NCBI RefSeq assembly: GCF_003113495.2
Contig: NZ_CP084506.1
Span: 930,001-994,000 of the forward strand
Length of the DNA: 64,000 bases
Direction: 5' to 3'
From: Edwardsiella tarda ATCC 15947 = NBRC 105688
GTDB lineage: Bacteria > Pseudomonadota > Gammaproteobacteria > Enterobacterales > Enterobacteriaceae
Part shown: one piece after another, positions 1 through 8,793 of the stretch
Position numbering within the stretch: the first letter of the stretch is position 1
Layout of the letters: every line of letters starts with the position of its first letter
Notes under the pieces: generated by a model
Told to the model about the DNA's origin: nothing
Database searches by the model: none
What the model saw: only the letters and a program-made list of their open reading frames with translations
Program-made: the position numbers and the translations under genes

Positions 1-270
1 GATCATGCACCGGCGAAGATCCGGCGTGTGGCGTGGTGTAGCGGGGGCGGACAGGGGTTCATCGAACAGGCGGCGCAGTTCGGTGTCGATGCGTTTATTA
101 CCGGTGAGGTCTCGGAGCAAACCATTCATATCGCCCGGGAGATGGGGCTGCATTTCTTTGCCGCAGGCCATCACGCGACGGAGCGGGGGGGCATTCGGGC
201 GTTAGGGGAGTGGTTGGCGCGCGAGCATGGCCTCGAGGTGACCTTTATCGATATTGCGAACCCGGCCTGA
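1..270 (+). CDS. ybgI: YbgI / NIF3-family dinuclear metal-binding protein, 3' fragment
   Basis: The left edge cuts this gene; the last 89 codons are open from base 1 and end in TGA at 268-270. The fragment contains the family's C-terminal motifs ITGE and GHHATERGG, whose His and Glu residues bind the paired metal ions in NIF3/YbgI proteins (often labelled GTP cyclohydrolase I type 2 homolog). YbgI forms a toroidal hexamer in the cytoplasm and its reaction is not settled. In E. coli ybgI also lies upstream of gltA, but followed by pxpBCA and nei, which are missing here. The family call is firm; the biochemical role is unknown. Confidence 0.88.
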   Translation, partial: DHAPAKIRRVAWCSGGGQGFIEQAAQFGVDAFITGEVSEQTIHIAREMGLHFFAAGHHATERGGIRALGEWLAREHGLEVTFIDIANPA

Positions 271-868
271 GTGTGCCACGGAGGGTCGGCGCGGCCGGCC
301 ACCCGTGGAGCATGTTATTACCAATTTAATACCACAACCTAATGGCGCATTATTTCCCAGGCGCTGTCGCGTCTTGCGTCGGTATTCTGCGCGGTACGCC
401 GCGCCTGCCGTTGTCACGGCTGTTTTCCTATTAATAATCGCCTGCAAAAATTACGCCATCGCGCTATTATTTTTTTAATGATCACCCGACTGACTTTCTC
501 ATATTCTGTTTGTCTTATCCCCCCATTTCCCTGTATGCTAACGGTTAATCCGAATAGTTTATTGCAGCATTAAATTTATATTGACAAGTAGCAATGCTTT
601 TATTTTCAAATGAATTTAGCGCTTCGATACAGCGCCCTTAGTCGTATTTCATCGGCGTTGAATGACCTCCCCCCATATCGTTATATGTTGTCTTACAACA
701 CTTATCTGTCGAGGCGAGCGATCATTAAAAACTAAATTCGGACATCTCCTTGGAAGAGGCAAGATAGGATTGTGCCGGTCGCTATCATGGTCAACCTGAA
801 GCGTTTTTTTCGGTTGGCTAAAGCCGTGATCGGAGAGAGCTACATAGACGGGCGTTAAAGGAATGGAT
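271..868. other. Intergenic, AT-rich, upstream of the luxI homolog
   Basis: About 600 bases without a convincing gene. An imperfect GC-rich hairpin (CCACGG at 276-281 with CCGTGG at 303-308) directly follows ybgI but has no T-run, so it may only protect the mRNA end. From about 420 onward the sequence becomes clearly AT-rich compared with the flanks. The final 160 bases must hold the promoter of the AHL synthase gene. No tRNA, insertion sequence or repeat family was recognised. Confidence 0.5.
793..817 (+). promoter_or_regulatory. Imperfect dyad upstream of edwI, possible lux-box-like operator
   Basis: The arms AACCTGAA (793-800) and TTCGGTT (809-815) form an imperfect inverted repeat about 50 bases before the AHL synthase start. 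The outer half-sites resemble the ACCTG / CAGGT ends of lux boxes bound by LuxR-family receptors, but symmetry and spacing do not fit the 18-20 bp consensus exactly. This is a weak candidate; it could equally be a leader hairpin. Confidence 0.25.
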
Positions 869-1537
869 ATGTTTGAAATTTTCGCTGTTGACTATCAGTC
901 GCTGTCAAGAACGACATCTACCGAGCTATTCTCATTGCGCAAAGGCACGTTTAAAGATCGTTTGAATTGGGCTGTCAACTGTAGCGATGGCATGGAGTTC
1001 GATGAGTATGACAGCGAGCATACGACCTATCTACTGGGTGTAAAGGATAATGATGTGGTGTGTAGCGTGCGCTTAATCGAGACGCGTTATCACAACATGA
1101 TTGTGGGTACCTTTTGCCAGTATTTCGCTAAGGCGGAGATCCCTGCCAGCAGCCAGTTCTTCGAATCCAGCCGATTCTTTGTCGATAAACGCCGGGCACG
1201 TACCTTGTTGGCCAACCAATATCCGCTATGTCATCTGTTATTTTTGGCGATGATTAATTACACCTTATCCTCAGGCCATCAGGGGATTTATACCATCGTC
1301 AGCCATCCGATGCTACGGATTCTGACCCGCTCCGGTTGGGATGTTTCGGTCGTCGAGAAAGGTACTTCAGAAAAGGATCAGGCGATTTATTTAGTCTATT
1401 TGCCGGCTGATGCTGAGAATCAGCGTTGCCTGATTGAGCGGATTAATCAAGATTTGGAGCAACCCTATCCGCAGGCATTGCTACAGGCTTGGCCCTTGCT
1501 GCTAGAAGAAGAGACGATTAGCGCTCAATCGGTTTGA
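869..1537 (+). CDS. edwI: N-acyl-homoserine lactone synthase (LuxI family, EsaI/EdwI type)
   Basis: Makes an acyl-homoserine-lactone quorum-sensing signal from S-adenosylmethionine and an acyl-carrier protein. All invariant LuxI residues are at canonical places: R24, F28, W34, D45, D48, R68, E99 and R102. T142 in the IYTIVS motif corresponds to EsaI T140, linked in that enzyme to 3-oxo-acyl preference. I start at ATG 869 (222 residues) because AAGGA at 858-862 is correctly spaced for it and the product then begins like EsaI (MLELF); an in-frame ATG at 863 is too close to that site. The gene converges on the luxR homolog with a 20-nt 3' overlap, as in esaI/esaR. GC is lower than in the flanking core genes. 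The symbol assumes an Edwardsiella host. Confidence 0.9.
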   Translation: MFEIFAVDYQSLSRTTSTELFSLRKGTFKDRLNWAVNCSDGMEFDEYDSEHTTYLLGVKDNDVVCSVRLIETRYHNMIVGTFCQYFAKAEIPASSQFFESSRFFVDKRRARTLLANQYPLCHLLFLAMINYTLSSGHQGIYTIVSHPMLRILTRSGWDVSVVEKGTSEKDQAIYLVYLPADAENQRCLIERINQDLEQPYPQALLQAWPLLLEEETISAQSV

Positions 1538-2237
1538 TCAGTTGTAATTCAACGCCGAGTCGGATGGCATGCTTGGCGTTGAGCACCCCTAATTTTTTTA
1601 CCACGTTGCCGATATGAAACTTCACCGTGCCGCTTTTAATCCCTAAGATCAGCGCGATCTCCTGATAGGTTTTACCCATGCTGGCCCAATACAGAATTTC
1701 ATTCTCGCGTGCGGAGAAGATATTCTCCATGTTATTACTTTTAATATTATGCTGTTGTACTTGAAGTTGCCGTTGCCCCGTCATGAAGCGCTCATGAGCG
1801 TTGATCAATAACATCTGTAACGCTCCTTGATTCTGCTCGACAATACTAAGACTATGATCGTCAACCATCAGTGAGAGCATTGCCAGTTGGTTATCGGCAT
1901 CATGCAGGACAAAGGTATAGCCTTTGTTGACCTGATATTTTTTGGCCAGACTAAAGATCTTGGACAGGTTGAGCTTGGCGTTCACCGTGATCTTTTCATC
2001 CCAGAGGAAAGGTGAAACGCGACGTAGCGCATAGATCACTACCGGGTCGATCTGTTGATAATGGTGCTCTTTGTACAAGGTTACCCATTCATCGGGGTAG
2101 TTGGAGATGATGGTGATTTCTGTGGGATTCTTTTTGTTGAGCAATAAATAGGCAAACTGTAGTTGCCCATAGTAGGATAAAGATTGATCGATAAACCGCT
2201 TGATATCCTGCGCCAGGCTCTCGTTATCAGCAATCAC
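1518..2237 (-). CDS. edwR: LuxR-family AHL-responsive transcriptional regulator
   Basis: A 239-residue receptor and regulator for the neighbouring synthase. The N-terminal autoinducer-binding domain has the conserved Trp, Tyr, Asp-Pro and Trp positions (DEWVTLYKEHHY, QIDPV, PFLWDE) and the Gly of KGYTF. The C-terminal third is a LuxR helix-turn-helix (FSARENEILYWASMGKTY, then TVKFHI) with the usual Glu, Leu and Gly residues. The convergent layout and sequence put it in the EsaR/EdwR group, several members of which bind DNA without signal and are released by AHL; whether this one does is inference. It overlaps the synthase gene by 20 nt at the 3' end, so antisense effects between the two mRNAs are possible. 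Confidence 0.9.
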   Translation of the reverse strand: MIADNESLAQDIKRFIDQSLSYYGQLQFAYLLLNKKNPTEITIISNYPDEWVTLYKEHHYQQIDPVVIYALRRVSPFLWDEKITVNAKLNLSKIFSLAKKYQVNKGYTFVLHDADNQLAMLSLMVDDHSLSIVEQNQGALQMLLINAHERFMTGQRQLQVQQHNIKSNNMENIFSARENEILYWASMGKTYQEIALILGIKSGTVKFHIGNVVKKLGVLNAKHAIRLGVELQLIKPIER

Positions 2238-2266
2238 TCTACTTCTTTCTCCTCATTGGCATCACC

Positions 2267-2280
2267 ACCTACTATTAGGT
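2267..2280. promoter_or_regulatory. Candidate autoregulatory operator in front of edwR
   Basis: A perfect dyad, ACCTA at 2267-2271 and TAGGT at 2276-2280 with CTAT between, lies about 30 nt upstream of the edwR start. The arms match the outer half-sites of lux/esa boxes (ACCTG / CAGGT type), but the element is 14 bp rather than 18-20 bp. It is well placed to block edwR transcription or its 5' end. Binding is not demonstrated. Confidence 0.35.
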
Positions 2281-2445
2281 ATACAATAATACGTTCTGTG
2301 GTGAATTACATCCTCTATCTACCATGATACTAGATATTGACATGAGTCGTAGAGGGCCTCCTGCATTATCAGCGGGATAGCTATACCTTAGTCTAACTAG
2401 ACGTTATTGTCATCGCTTAATAGAATAAGTGCCAGGTTAAGAGGG

Positions 2446-2480
2446 CAAAAAAAAACCTGACCCATCGATGGATCAGGTTG
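2446..2480 (-). terminator. Strong intrinsic terminator on the minus strand without an obvious gene
   Basis: Read on the minus strand, AACCTGATCC pairs with GGGTCAGGTT (10 bp including one G-U pair) around the loop ATCGAT, followed at once by a run of T (plus-strand A-run at 2447-2455). This is a textbook Rho-independent terminator. The next gene upstream on this strand (yjdM) ends about 565 nt away and has its own hairpin, so this terminator probably ends a separate transcript. Confidence 0.7.
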
Positions 2481-3044
2481 CCAATTTGGCCAACACCAGG
2501 GAAAACGTTACAATCAGGTTGATACTTTCCAGATACTACAAATAGAGAAAGTACGCCTGATTATCCTTACGACGCATCGCCTAATGGCCATGCCCGTTAC
2601 TATTCATCTAATCGTAATCGTCCTCATTCTGTTTCTGCTACGACTTTTCAGGCACAGCTTACATAAAAATGTCAGCAGAATATAGACCCTGCGCTATCTT
2701 TTTTCTCTACTTTACAGAGGAGAAAAAAATGAATCCTTTGCTTATACTTAGTAATATTAATTCTTATTATTTTATTTAATCTTATTCTTTGATTTTTATC
2801 GATTTATTATTATCGGTTATTTCTTGAACGGCACTCGTTGTCATATGAATAGTGATACTATCGATCTACAAATATTGCTGCCGCATTGTAAAACAAGCGT
2901 GACAAATTATAGTTTCTACTGACTTTGTCCTACAAACGTATTCAATTAAGCATGCGCGCGGTTAATTGTCTTATATTGGTCTTAGATTCTCGCTCGTCGA
3001 ATGGAGCGAGAATCTGAGTGCCGTTAGCTGGCATCGGCTAAAGC
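2481..3044 (-). other. Gene-poor AT-rich interval; candidate untranslated minus-strand transcript
   Basis: No credible coding sequence of normal length occurs here. A perfect minus-strand -10 (TATAAT, plus 2906-2911) with a TTG-type -35 (plus 2930-2935, 18-bp spacer) could start RNA near 2899 running to the terminator at 2446, giving about 450 nt. Two tiny open frames lie on that strand (20 codons at 2844-2782; 7 codons at 2627-2604), neither with a Shine-Dalgarno site. I do not recognise it as any known enterobacterial small RNA. An attenuated leader for edwR is another possibility. Confidence 0.35.
2984..3015 (-). terminator. Perfect 12-bp hairpin after yjdM
   Basis: AGATTCTCGCTC (2984-2995) and GAGCGAGAATCT (3004-3015) are exactly complementary around an 8-nt loop, 30 nt past the yjdM stop. 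There is no T-run on the minus strand after it, so it may act as an mRNA 3' end protector rather than a classic intrinsic terminator. Confidence 0.45.
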
Positions 3045-3383
3045 TTAATTCTTTTTCACAAATTCCGACTTGAGCTTCATCGGACCGAAACCATCGATTT
3101 TACAATCGATATTGTGATCACCCTCGACCAGGCGAATGTTTTTCACCTTGGTGCCGATTTTCAGCATCGAGGAGCTGCCTTTGACCTTCAGATCCTTGAT
3201 GACGGTGACGCTATCGCCATCGGCCAACAGGTTGCCATTGGCATCTTTGACGACTAGAGTCTCTTCTTCCTGGGCGGCGTCGGTGGCGTCGTTCCACTCG
3301 TAGGCGCATTCTGGACAGATATACATGTCATTATCTTGATAGGTATACTCTGAATGACACTTCGGGCAGTGTGGCAGTTGCAT
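3045..3383 (-). CDS. yjdM: YjdM (PhnA-family) zinc-ribbon protein
   Basis: A 112-residue cytoplasmic protein almost identical to E. coli YjdM. The N-terminal zinc ribbon has CPKC at residues 6-9 and CPEC at 23-26, followed by the conserved PhnA domain ([15 protein letters not shown], then [14 protein letters not shown] at the C-terminus). The old link to phosphonoacetate hydrolase came from a neighbouring gene; the true function is unknown. I start at ATG 3383, where the product begins MQLPHCPKC as in E. coli; an in-frame upstream extension to 3437 adds residues not found in the family. It stands alone here, away from the E. coli phn locus. Confidence 0.88.
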   Translation of the reverse strand: MQLPHCPKCHSEYTYQDNDMYICPECAYEWNDATDAAQEEETLVVKDANGNLLADGDSVTVIKDLKVKGSSSMLKIGTKVKNIRLVEGDHNIDCKIDGFGPMKLKSEFVKKN

Positions 3384-3678
3384 GATAAGGCCTCGCAAAA
3401 GTAAAAACCGCCGGGATGCGGGCGCTTTGCTCGGCATCGGGCGGAAAAGTAGTGAAAATAAACTTTACCCAACCATAATACCTCATTCGTCGATATTTTT
3501 GTTGATAAATCTTTCTTTTACCCCCGTTTGTATCGTATTTCTATCGGTTTAGTATACTTAATTTTTTTATTTTATTGTTTTTATTCAATTGGTTATTTGA
3601 AGTTGTTGGCGATTTTCTCGTATGGCGCGCTCTGGTTATCAAAGTGCTAAAAAGTTCGTTTTATTCGTCTGGCCTGCC
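3384..3678. other. AT-rich intergenic region
   Basis: About 295 bases, very rich in T on the plus strand between 3500 and 3600. It must hold the yjdM promoter on the minus strand; an AGTATACT palindrome at 3550-3557 could serve as a -10 but no matching -35 was found. No gene or repeat was recognised. Confidence 0.3.
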
Positions 3679-4215
3679 TCAATCGAAACGGCGTAGATAG
3701 GTGTTTTGATCGTAGCGTACGCCTTCGAGCTCGCAGGCTTGGTGACGTGTCTCCACCAGGGTGAAGCCATTGCGCCGTGCGACGGCGTTGCTACGCAGAT
3801 TCACGCTGATGCACTGGATCACGAAGCGGGTGACTTCGCGCTGCGCCACATAGTGTCGCATCAATGCCTGGAGGGATGCCGAGACGAGGCCTTTACCTTG
3901 GTAAGGCTGAGCCAGCCAATAGCCTATCGGTGCGCAACGGCGCTGGAGATCGATGCTATTTAAGGAGATTACGCCGACACAGTGCTGCTGATAGTGGATG
4001 ACGTAATGGCGTGCGCTGCCTGCCTGATGCGCCTCGGCTTGGGCGTGTAGCGTCTGAGTGAGATTGTCGACATGCGCCATGCTATGCGGCCAGCTGAGGA
4101 AACGACAGAGGTGTTCGCGATTCTGCTCCACCAGCGTGAACAGCGCCTGGGCAAAGCGCGGATGTGCCGGGATCAGATAGAGTTCGGGACCGGCGAGTAA
4201 GATAGTGTGTTGCAT
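3679..4215 (-). CDS. RimL-like GNAT N-acetyltransferase
   Basis: A 178-residue GNAT-fold acetyltransferase that resembles E. coli RimL, which acetylates the N-terminal serine of ribosomal protein L12. Family features are FLSWPHS near the N-terminus, CVGVISLNSID, IGYWLAQPYQGKGL (acetyl-CoA binding loop), and NLRSNAVARRNGF near the end. I use ATG 4215 because GGGAG sits about 8 nt before it; an in-frame extension upstream to 4464 is proline/arginine-rich and runs into gltA, so it is spurious. It lies 146 nt after gltA on the same strand and may be co-transcribed. True RimL or a paralogous side-chain acetyltransferase cannot be separated from sequence alone. Confidence 0.8.
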   Translation of the reverse strand: MQHTILLAGPELYLIPAHPRFAQALFTLVEQNREHLCRFLSWPHSMAHVDNLTQTLHAQAEAHQAGSARHYVIHYQQHCVGVISLNSIDLQRRCAPIGYWLAQPYQGKGLVSASLQALMRHYVAQREVTRFVIQCISVNLRSNAVARRNGFTLVETRHQACELEGVRYDQNTYLRRFD

Positions 4216-4329
4216 GATGTCTCCCGGGCGTAGCGCCGCCCTTGTTGGCGGGCAGTATAACGCGATGGCGAGGTGGAGAGGAGGGCGGGTACCCGCGTGG
4301 CGTGCTGAGTGAGTGGTGGGGGGAGTGAA

Positions 4330-4352
4330 CCCGGCCAGACTGGCTGACCGGG
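4330..4352 (-). terminator. Hairpin downstream of gltA
   Basis: On the minus strand CCCGGTCAG pairs with CTGGCCGGG (9 bp with one G-U pair) just past the gltA stop. No T-run follows, so termination is likely weak and read-through into the acetyltransferase gene is possible. Confidence 0.4.
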
Positions 4353-4361
4353 ACGGGGAGA

Positions 4362-5645
4362 TTAACGACGTTCCAGCTGGGAGCTGAATTCGCGGCGGGT
4401 ATAGCCGGTGTACAGCTGACGCGGGCGGGCGATCTTCAGGCCATCTTCGTGCATCTCGTTCCAATGGGCGATCCAGCCGACGGTACGGGCGATAGCGAAG
4501 ATGACGGTAAACATGGTCGAGGGGATCCCCATCGCCTTGAGAATGATACCGGAGTAGAAGTCGACGTTGGGGTAGAGTTTCTTCTCGATAAAGTAGGGAT
4601 CATTCAGCGCGATATGCTCCAGCTCCAGCGCCACTTCGAGCAGGTTGTCATTCATTCCCAACTCTTTGAGCACCTCATGGCATGTCTCCCGCATTACCGT
4701 GGCGCGTGGATCATAGTTCTTATAGACCCGGTGGCCGAAGCCCATCAGGCGGAAGGAGTCGTTCTTATCCTTGGCGCGCTTAATAAAGGCGGGAATATGA
4801 TCAACATGATTGATCTCCTCCAGCATCTTCAGACAGGCCTCGTTGGCCCCACCGTGCGCCGGTCCCCACAGCGAGGCGATACCGGCGGCGATACAGGCGA
4901 ACGGGTTGGCGCCGGAGGAGCCGGCGGTACGCACCGTCGACGTCGAAGCGTTCTGCTCATGGTCGGCATGGAGGATCAGGATGCGATCCATGGCACGTTC
5001 TAATACCGGGTTAACCTGGTACTCCTCACAGGGCGTGGCGAACATCATGCGCAGGAAGTTGCCTGCATAGGAGAGATCGTTCTGTGGGTAGATAAAGGGT
5101 TGCCCCAGGGAGTACTTGTAACACATCGCCGCCACGGTCGGCATTTTAGATAGCAGGCGGAAGGCGGCGATCTCGCGGTGACGTTCGTTACTGATATCCA
5201 GCGAATCATGGTAGAAGGCCGCCAGCGCGCCGGTAACCCCGCACATGACCGCCATCGGGTGTGAGTCACGGCGGAACCCTTGCAATAAGCGAGTAATCTG
5301 CTCGTGGATCATGGTATGGCGGGTGACGGTGGTCTTGAAGGTGTCATACTCTGCCTGCGTCGGTGGCTCGCCATTCAACAGGATGTAACAGACCTCAAGG
5401 AATGAGGAGTGTTTCGCCAGTTGATCGATGGGATAGCCGCGATGTAACAGGATCCCCTCATCACCGTCGATATAGGTGATCTGGGACTCGCAGGAGGCGG
5501 TAGAGGTAAAGCCCGGATCAAAGGTGAAGTAGCCGTGGCCGCCAAGTTTACGGATATCGATCTCATCGTAACCTAGCGTCCCGGACAGTACATCCAGTTC
5601 AATGCGCTCAGAACCCACCGTCAGCGTTGCTTTCTTGTCTGCCAT
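4362..5645 (-). CDS. gltA: Type II citrate synthase
   Basis: Condenses acetyl-CoA with oxaloacetate to citrate, the entry step of the TCA cycle. The 427-residue product has the same length as E. coli GltA. Catalytic residues are visible in GPAHGGANE (His264), [14 protein letters not shown] (His305) and PNVDFYSG (Asp362). The N-terminal region typical of the large, NADH-inhibited hexameric Gram-negative type is present. ATG 5645 is chosen because AAGGAG lies 7 nt upstream and the protein then starts MADKK as in relatives. The gene diverges from sdhC across a 630-bp control region, the standard enterobacterial layout. Confidence 0.98.
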   Translation of the reverse strand: MADKKATLTVGSERIELDVLSGTLGYDEIDIRKLGGHGYFTFDPGFTSTASCESQITYIDGDEGILLHRGYPIDQLAKHSSFLEVCYILLNGEPPTQAEYDTFKTTVTRHTMIHEQITRLLQGFRRDSHPMAVMCGVTGALAAFYHDSLDISNERHREIAAFRLLSKMPTVAAMCYKYSLGQPFIYPQNDLSYAGNFLRMMFATPCEEYQVNPVLERAMDRILILHADHEQNASTSTVRTAGSSGANPFACIAAGIASLWGPAHGGANEACLKMLEEINHVDHIPAFIKRAKDKNDSFRLMGFGHRVYKNYDPRATVMRETCHEVLKELGMNDNLLEVALELEHIALNDPYFIEKKLYPNVDFYSGIILKAMGIPSTMFTVIFAIARTVGWIAHWNEMHEDGLKIARPRQLYTGYTRREFSSQLERR

Positions 5646-6277
5646 TACAGTCTCCTTTGGGACATCTATTTTTAGAACCATTGACGCCGCACGGGATGCG
5701 GCGAGGTAAGCTTCCCTGGCACGTGATATGGCCGTCTCGCGTCTTTCGTTGGCGTCAAGCGGCGTAGTGGCCTCTCCTTGTCACGTGGTTGCCGTTACTA
5801 ATTGTTAAAAATGTGTTTCCAAGGTGGCGTAAGGATTATGATTATTCATGTTGACGGCGTGGAAAGGAATTTCCAACACAGCTGGCTAACGTTGTCTCAT
5901 ACGAAAGCGAATTGGGCAACATCTAATCATAACGCACACTTTTAATTCTCTTTTTGTAATCGAAATGTTGATTTATTGTCAATGAGGTTAGCCTATTTAT
6001 TAACTTTTGATGAATGCGTGACCATGCTCACTGTTTTGGTTAAATGTTGTTAATCATTTTGTGTTTGAATTGTAATCATAATGTGGTGACCCTATACTGC
6101 CGCCAGGTCTCCGGGACTTACCGCCGTCGGTAGGCATGCCTGTTGTGGAGCACCCAGCGCCCATCGCCCGGTGTGGTCAGATATCCGTTTGCCGACGCTG
6201 TCTGCCCGCGATCACGTGGCCTTGGGATGCTGCTTGACGCCGCCCAGGTCCGGAGGAGGGAAAATAAAAAGAGCTAT
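5646..6277. promoter_or_regulatory. Divergent gltA-sdhC control region
   Basis: About 630 bases between the two start codons. The sdhC promoter is readable: TTGTAA (6070-6075), 17-bp spacer, TATACT (6093-6098), which gives an untranslated leader of about 170 nt, the region where E. coli sdhC is targeted by RyhB, Spot 42 and RybB. Just upstream, GTTAA repeats at 6039-6043 and 6049-6053, similar to ArcA direct repeats. The middle part (5940-6080) is AT-rich. The gltA promoter on the other strand could not be pinned down. Confidence 0.6.
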
Positions 6278-6667
6278 GTGGGCAACACTGTGAAAAAACA
6301 AAGACCTGTCAATCTTGACTTGCCAACAATCCGCTTCCCCATTACTGCCATTGCCTCGATCCTACACCGCGTTAGCGGGGTCATCGTCTTCGTCTCCATC
6401 GGTATCCTTCTGTGGTTGCTCGGTCTCTCGCTCTCGTCGGCTGAGGGATTCGCGCAGGTGTCGGCGGTGGTGGATGGTGTGCTGGTCAAGCTGGTGTTGT
6501 GGGGCATCCTGACGGCGTTGGCTTACCATATTTGTGGTGGTATCCGCCATTTACTGATGGATTTTGGTTATCTGGAAGAGACGTTTAGTGTGGGATGTCG
6601 TTCGGCGCAGGTGGCGTTCGCTGCGACCGTGCTGCTCTCCATCTGTGCGGGGGTGTGGGTATGGTAA
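6278..6667 (+). CDS. sdhC: Succinate dehydrogenase cytochrome b556 subunit
   Basis: One of two membrane anchors of succinate:quinone oxidoreductase (complex II). The 129-residue product has three predicted membrane helices, haem ligand His84 (LAYH) and the quinone-site residues Ser27 and Arg31 (SILHR). Start choice: GTG 6278 gives exactly the E. coli length and places [11 protein letters not shown] four residues in, as in E. coli; longer frames upstream have no homology. GGAGGAGGG at 6252-6260 lies rather far upstream, so translation initiation may be modest. First gene of sdhCDAB-sucABCD; it overlaps sdhD by 7 nt. Confidence 0.93.
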   Translation: MGNTVKKQRPVNLDLPTIRFPITAIASILHRVSGVIVFVSIGILLWLLGLSLSSAEGFAQVSAVVDGVLVKLVLWGILTALAYHICGGIRHLLMDFGYLEETFSVGCRSAQVAFAATVLLSICAGVWVW

Positions 6668-7008
6668 GCAATGCATCGGCGCTGGGGCGCAACGGGATCC
6701 AGGATTGGTTACTGTTGCGTGCATCCGCCATCATCATGACGTTGTACGTCATCTACCTGGTGGCCTTTATCGTCGGGGCTGGCCCGCTTAACTATGGCGT
6801 GTGGCTCGACTTCTTCTCCTCTCGGTTGACCCAGGTGTTTACCCTGCTGACTCTATTGTGTGTCTTGGTGCATGCCTGGATCGGGATGTGGCAGGTGTTG
6901 ACGGATTATGTCAAACCTCTGGCACTGCGTCTGCTGCTACAGCTGGCGATCGTGGTGGTACTGGTGGTTTATCTGGTTTATGGCACATTGGTCGTCTGGG
7001 GGATATAA
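6661..7008 (+). CDS. sdhD: Succinate dehydrogenase membrane anchor subunit
   Basis: Second membrane anchor of complex II, 115 residues with three hydrophobic helices. It matches E. coli SdhD along its length, including [12 protein letters not shown] at the start and [16 protein letters not shown], which carries the haem/quinone-pocket residues. ATG 6661 overlaps the sdhC stop, and the stop codon abuts the sdhA start, so the four subunits are translationally coupled. Confidence 0.96.
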   Translation: MVSNASALGRNGIQDWLLLRASAIIMTLYVIYLVAFIVGAGPLNYGVWLDFFSSRLTQVFTLLTLLCVLVHAWIGMWQVLTDYVKPLALRLLLQLAIVVVLVVYLVYGTLVVWGI

Positions 7009-8775
7009 ATGAAGCTGCCAGTGAGAGAGTTTGACGCCGTCGTGATCGGCGCGGGTGGTGCGGGCATGCGTGCCGCATTGCAGATTTCGCAACAGGGATT
7101 CCGTTGCGCCTTACTATCGAAAGTCTTTCCTACCCGCTCCCATACCGTCTCGGCGCAAGGTGGCATCACCGTCGCGTTGGGCAATACCCATGAAGATAAC
7201 TGGGAATGGCACATGTACGACACCGTGAAGGGGTCGGACTATATTGGCGATCAGGACGCCATCGAATATATGTGTAAGACCGGCCCCGATGCCATCCTAG
7301 AGCTGGAGCATATGGGACTACCCTTCTCCCGGCTGGATGATGGGCGTATTTATCAGCGTCCATTCGGCGGTCAATCGAAAAACTTCGGCGGTGAGCAGGC
7401 GGCCCGCACGGCGGCGGCGGCGGACCGTACCGGACACGCCTTGTTGCATACCCTGTATCAACAAAACCTGAAGAATCACACCACCATCTTCTCCGAATGG
7501 TATGCCTTGGATCTGGTGAAGAATCAGGATGGTGCGGTCGTCGGCTGTACCGCCTTATGCATCGAGACGGGGGAGGTGGTTTACTTCAAGTCGCGCGCCA
7601 CGATCCTGGCGACCGGTGGTGCCGGGCGTATCTACCAGTCGACCACTAACGCGCACATTAATACCGGTGACGGCGTCGGCATGGCGCTGCGCGCCGGGGT
7701 ACCGTTGCAAGACATGGAGATGTGGCAGTTCCATCCGACCGGCATCGCCGGCGCAGGGGTCTTGGTGACAGAGGGCTGTCGCGGCGAGGGCGGTTACCTG
7801 CTGAATAAGCATGGCGAGCGTTTTATGGAGCGCTATGCGCCGAACGCGAAGGACTTGGCGGGACGGGATGTGGTTGCCCGGTCGATCATGATCGAGATCC
7901 GCGAGGGGCGTGGCTGCGAGGGGCCATGGGGTCCTCACGCCAAGCTGAAGCTCGATCACCTGGGTAAAGAGGTGCTGGAGTCCCGTCTGCCGGGCATCCT
8001 GGAGTTGTCGCGCACCTTCGCCCATGTCGATCCGGTCAAGGAGCCGATTCCGGTGATCCCGACCTGTCACTATATGATGGGCGGGATTCCGACCCGCATC
8101 AGCGGCCAGGCGTTGACCCAGGACGCGAACGGCAACGATCAGGTGATCCCGGGGTTGTTCGCCGTCGGCGAAATCGCCTGCGTTTCGGTGCATGGGGCCA
8201 ATCGCTTGGGCGGTAACTCATTGCTGGATCTGGTGGTCTTTGGCCGCTCTGCCGGCCTGCATCTGGCGCAGAGTCTGCAAGAGCAGGGGCCGTTGCGCGA
8301 TGCCGGCGAATCGGACATTGAGGCGAGTCTGCTACGGCTAAACCGCTGGAACGGCGCCCGCAAGGGGGAGGATCCGGCGCAGATCCGCAAAGATCTGCAG
8401 GCGTGTATGCAGCATAACTTCTCGGTGTTCCGCGAAGGCGAGGCGATGGCGCAAGGTTTGGCTGAATTGAAGCATATTCGTGACCGCCTGGCCGATGCCC
8501 GCCTGGATGACACCTCTAGCGAGTTCAACACCCAACGCATCGAGTGCCTGGAGCTGGATAACCTGATGGCCACGGCCTTCGCCACCGCCATGGCGGCGAA
8601 CTACCGTACCGAAAGCCGCGGGGCCCACAGCCGCTTCGACTTCCCGGAGCGTGATGACGCCAACTGGCTGTGCCACACCCTCTATCTGCCAGAGAGCGAG
8701 CGTATGGTACAACGCCACGTCAATATGCAGCCTAAACTACGCGCGGCGTTCCCGCCGAAGGTGCGGACTTACTGA
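7009..8775 (+). CDS. sdhA: Succinate dehydrogenase flavoprotein subunit
   Basis: Catalytic subunit of complex II; oxidises succinate to fumarate and passes electrons to SdhB. It has 588 residues, the E. coli length. The FAD dinucleotide fold shows [13 protein letters not shown] near residue 12, and His45 in [11 protein letters not shown] is the covalent FAD attachment site. [15 protein letters not shown] and GRDVVARSI (active-site Arg near 286) are present, as is the capping domain. The ATG follows the sdhD stop with no gap. Confidence 0.99.
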   Translation: MKLPVREFDAVVIGAGGAGMRAALQISQQGFRCALLSKVFPTRSHTVSAQGGITVALGNTHEDNWEWHMYDTVKGSDYIGDQDAIEYMCKTGPDAILELEHMGLPFSRLDDGRIYQRPFGGQSKNFGGEQAARTAAAADRTGHALLHTLYQQNLKNHTTIFSEWYALDLVKNQDGAVVGCTALCIETGEVVYFKSRATILATGGAGRIYQSTTNAHINTGDGVGMALRAGVPLQDMEMWQFHPTGIAGAGVLVTEGCRGEGGYLLNKHGERFMERYAPNAKDLAGRDVVARSIMIEIREGRGCEGPWGPHAKLKLDHLGKEVLESRLPGILELSRTFAHVDPVKEPIPVIPTCHYMMGGIPTRISGQALTQDANGNDQVIPGLFAVGEIACVSVHGANRLGGNSLLDLVVFGRSAGLHLAQSLQEQGPLRDAGESDIEASLLRLNRWNGARKGEDPAQIRKDLQACMQHNFSVFREGEAMAQGLAELKHIRDRLADARLDDTSSEFNTQRIECLELDNLMATAFATAMAANYRTESRGAHSRFDFPERDDANWLCHTLYLPESERMVQRHVNMQPKLRAAFPPKVRTY

Positions 8776-8793
8776 TTTGCCGAGGAATAGGTG

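Noticed and set aside
276-308. Terminator after ybgI
   Set aside because: The GC-rich hairpin is imperfect and not followed by T residues; kept only as a note in the intergenic entry.
254-478. Open reading frame after ybgI
   Set aside because: Overlaps the ybgI end, has an odd Arg/Cys-rich composition, no ribosome-binding site and no resemblance to a known family.
2604-2844. Two tiny minus-strand frames (20 and 7 codons) in the candidate small-RNA region, the latter Thr/Ile-rich like an attenuator leader
   Set aside because: Neither has a ribosome-binding site, and no amino-acid biosynthesis gene follows; treated as chance.
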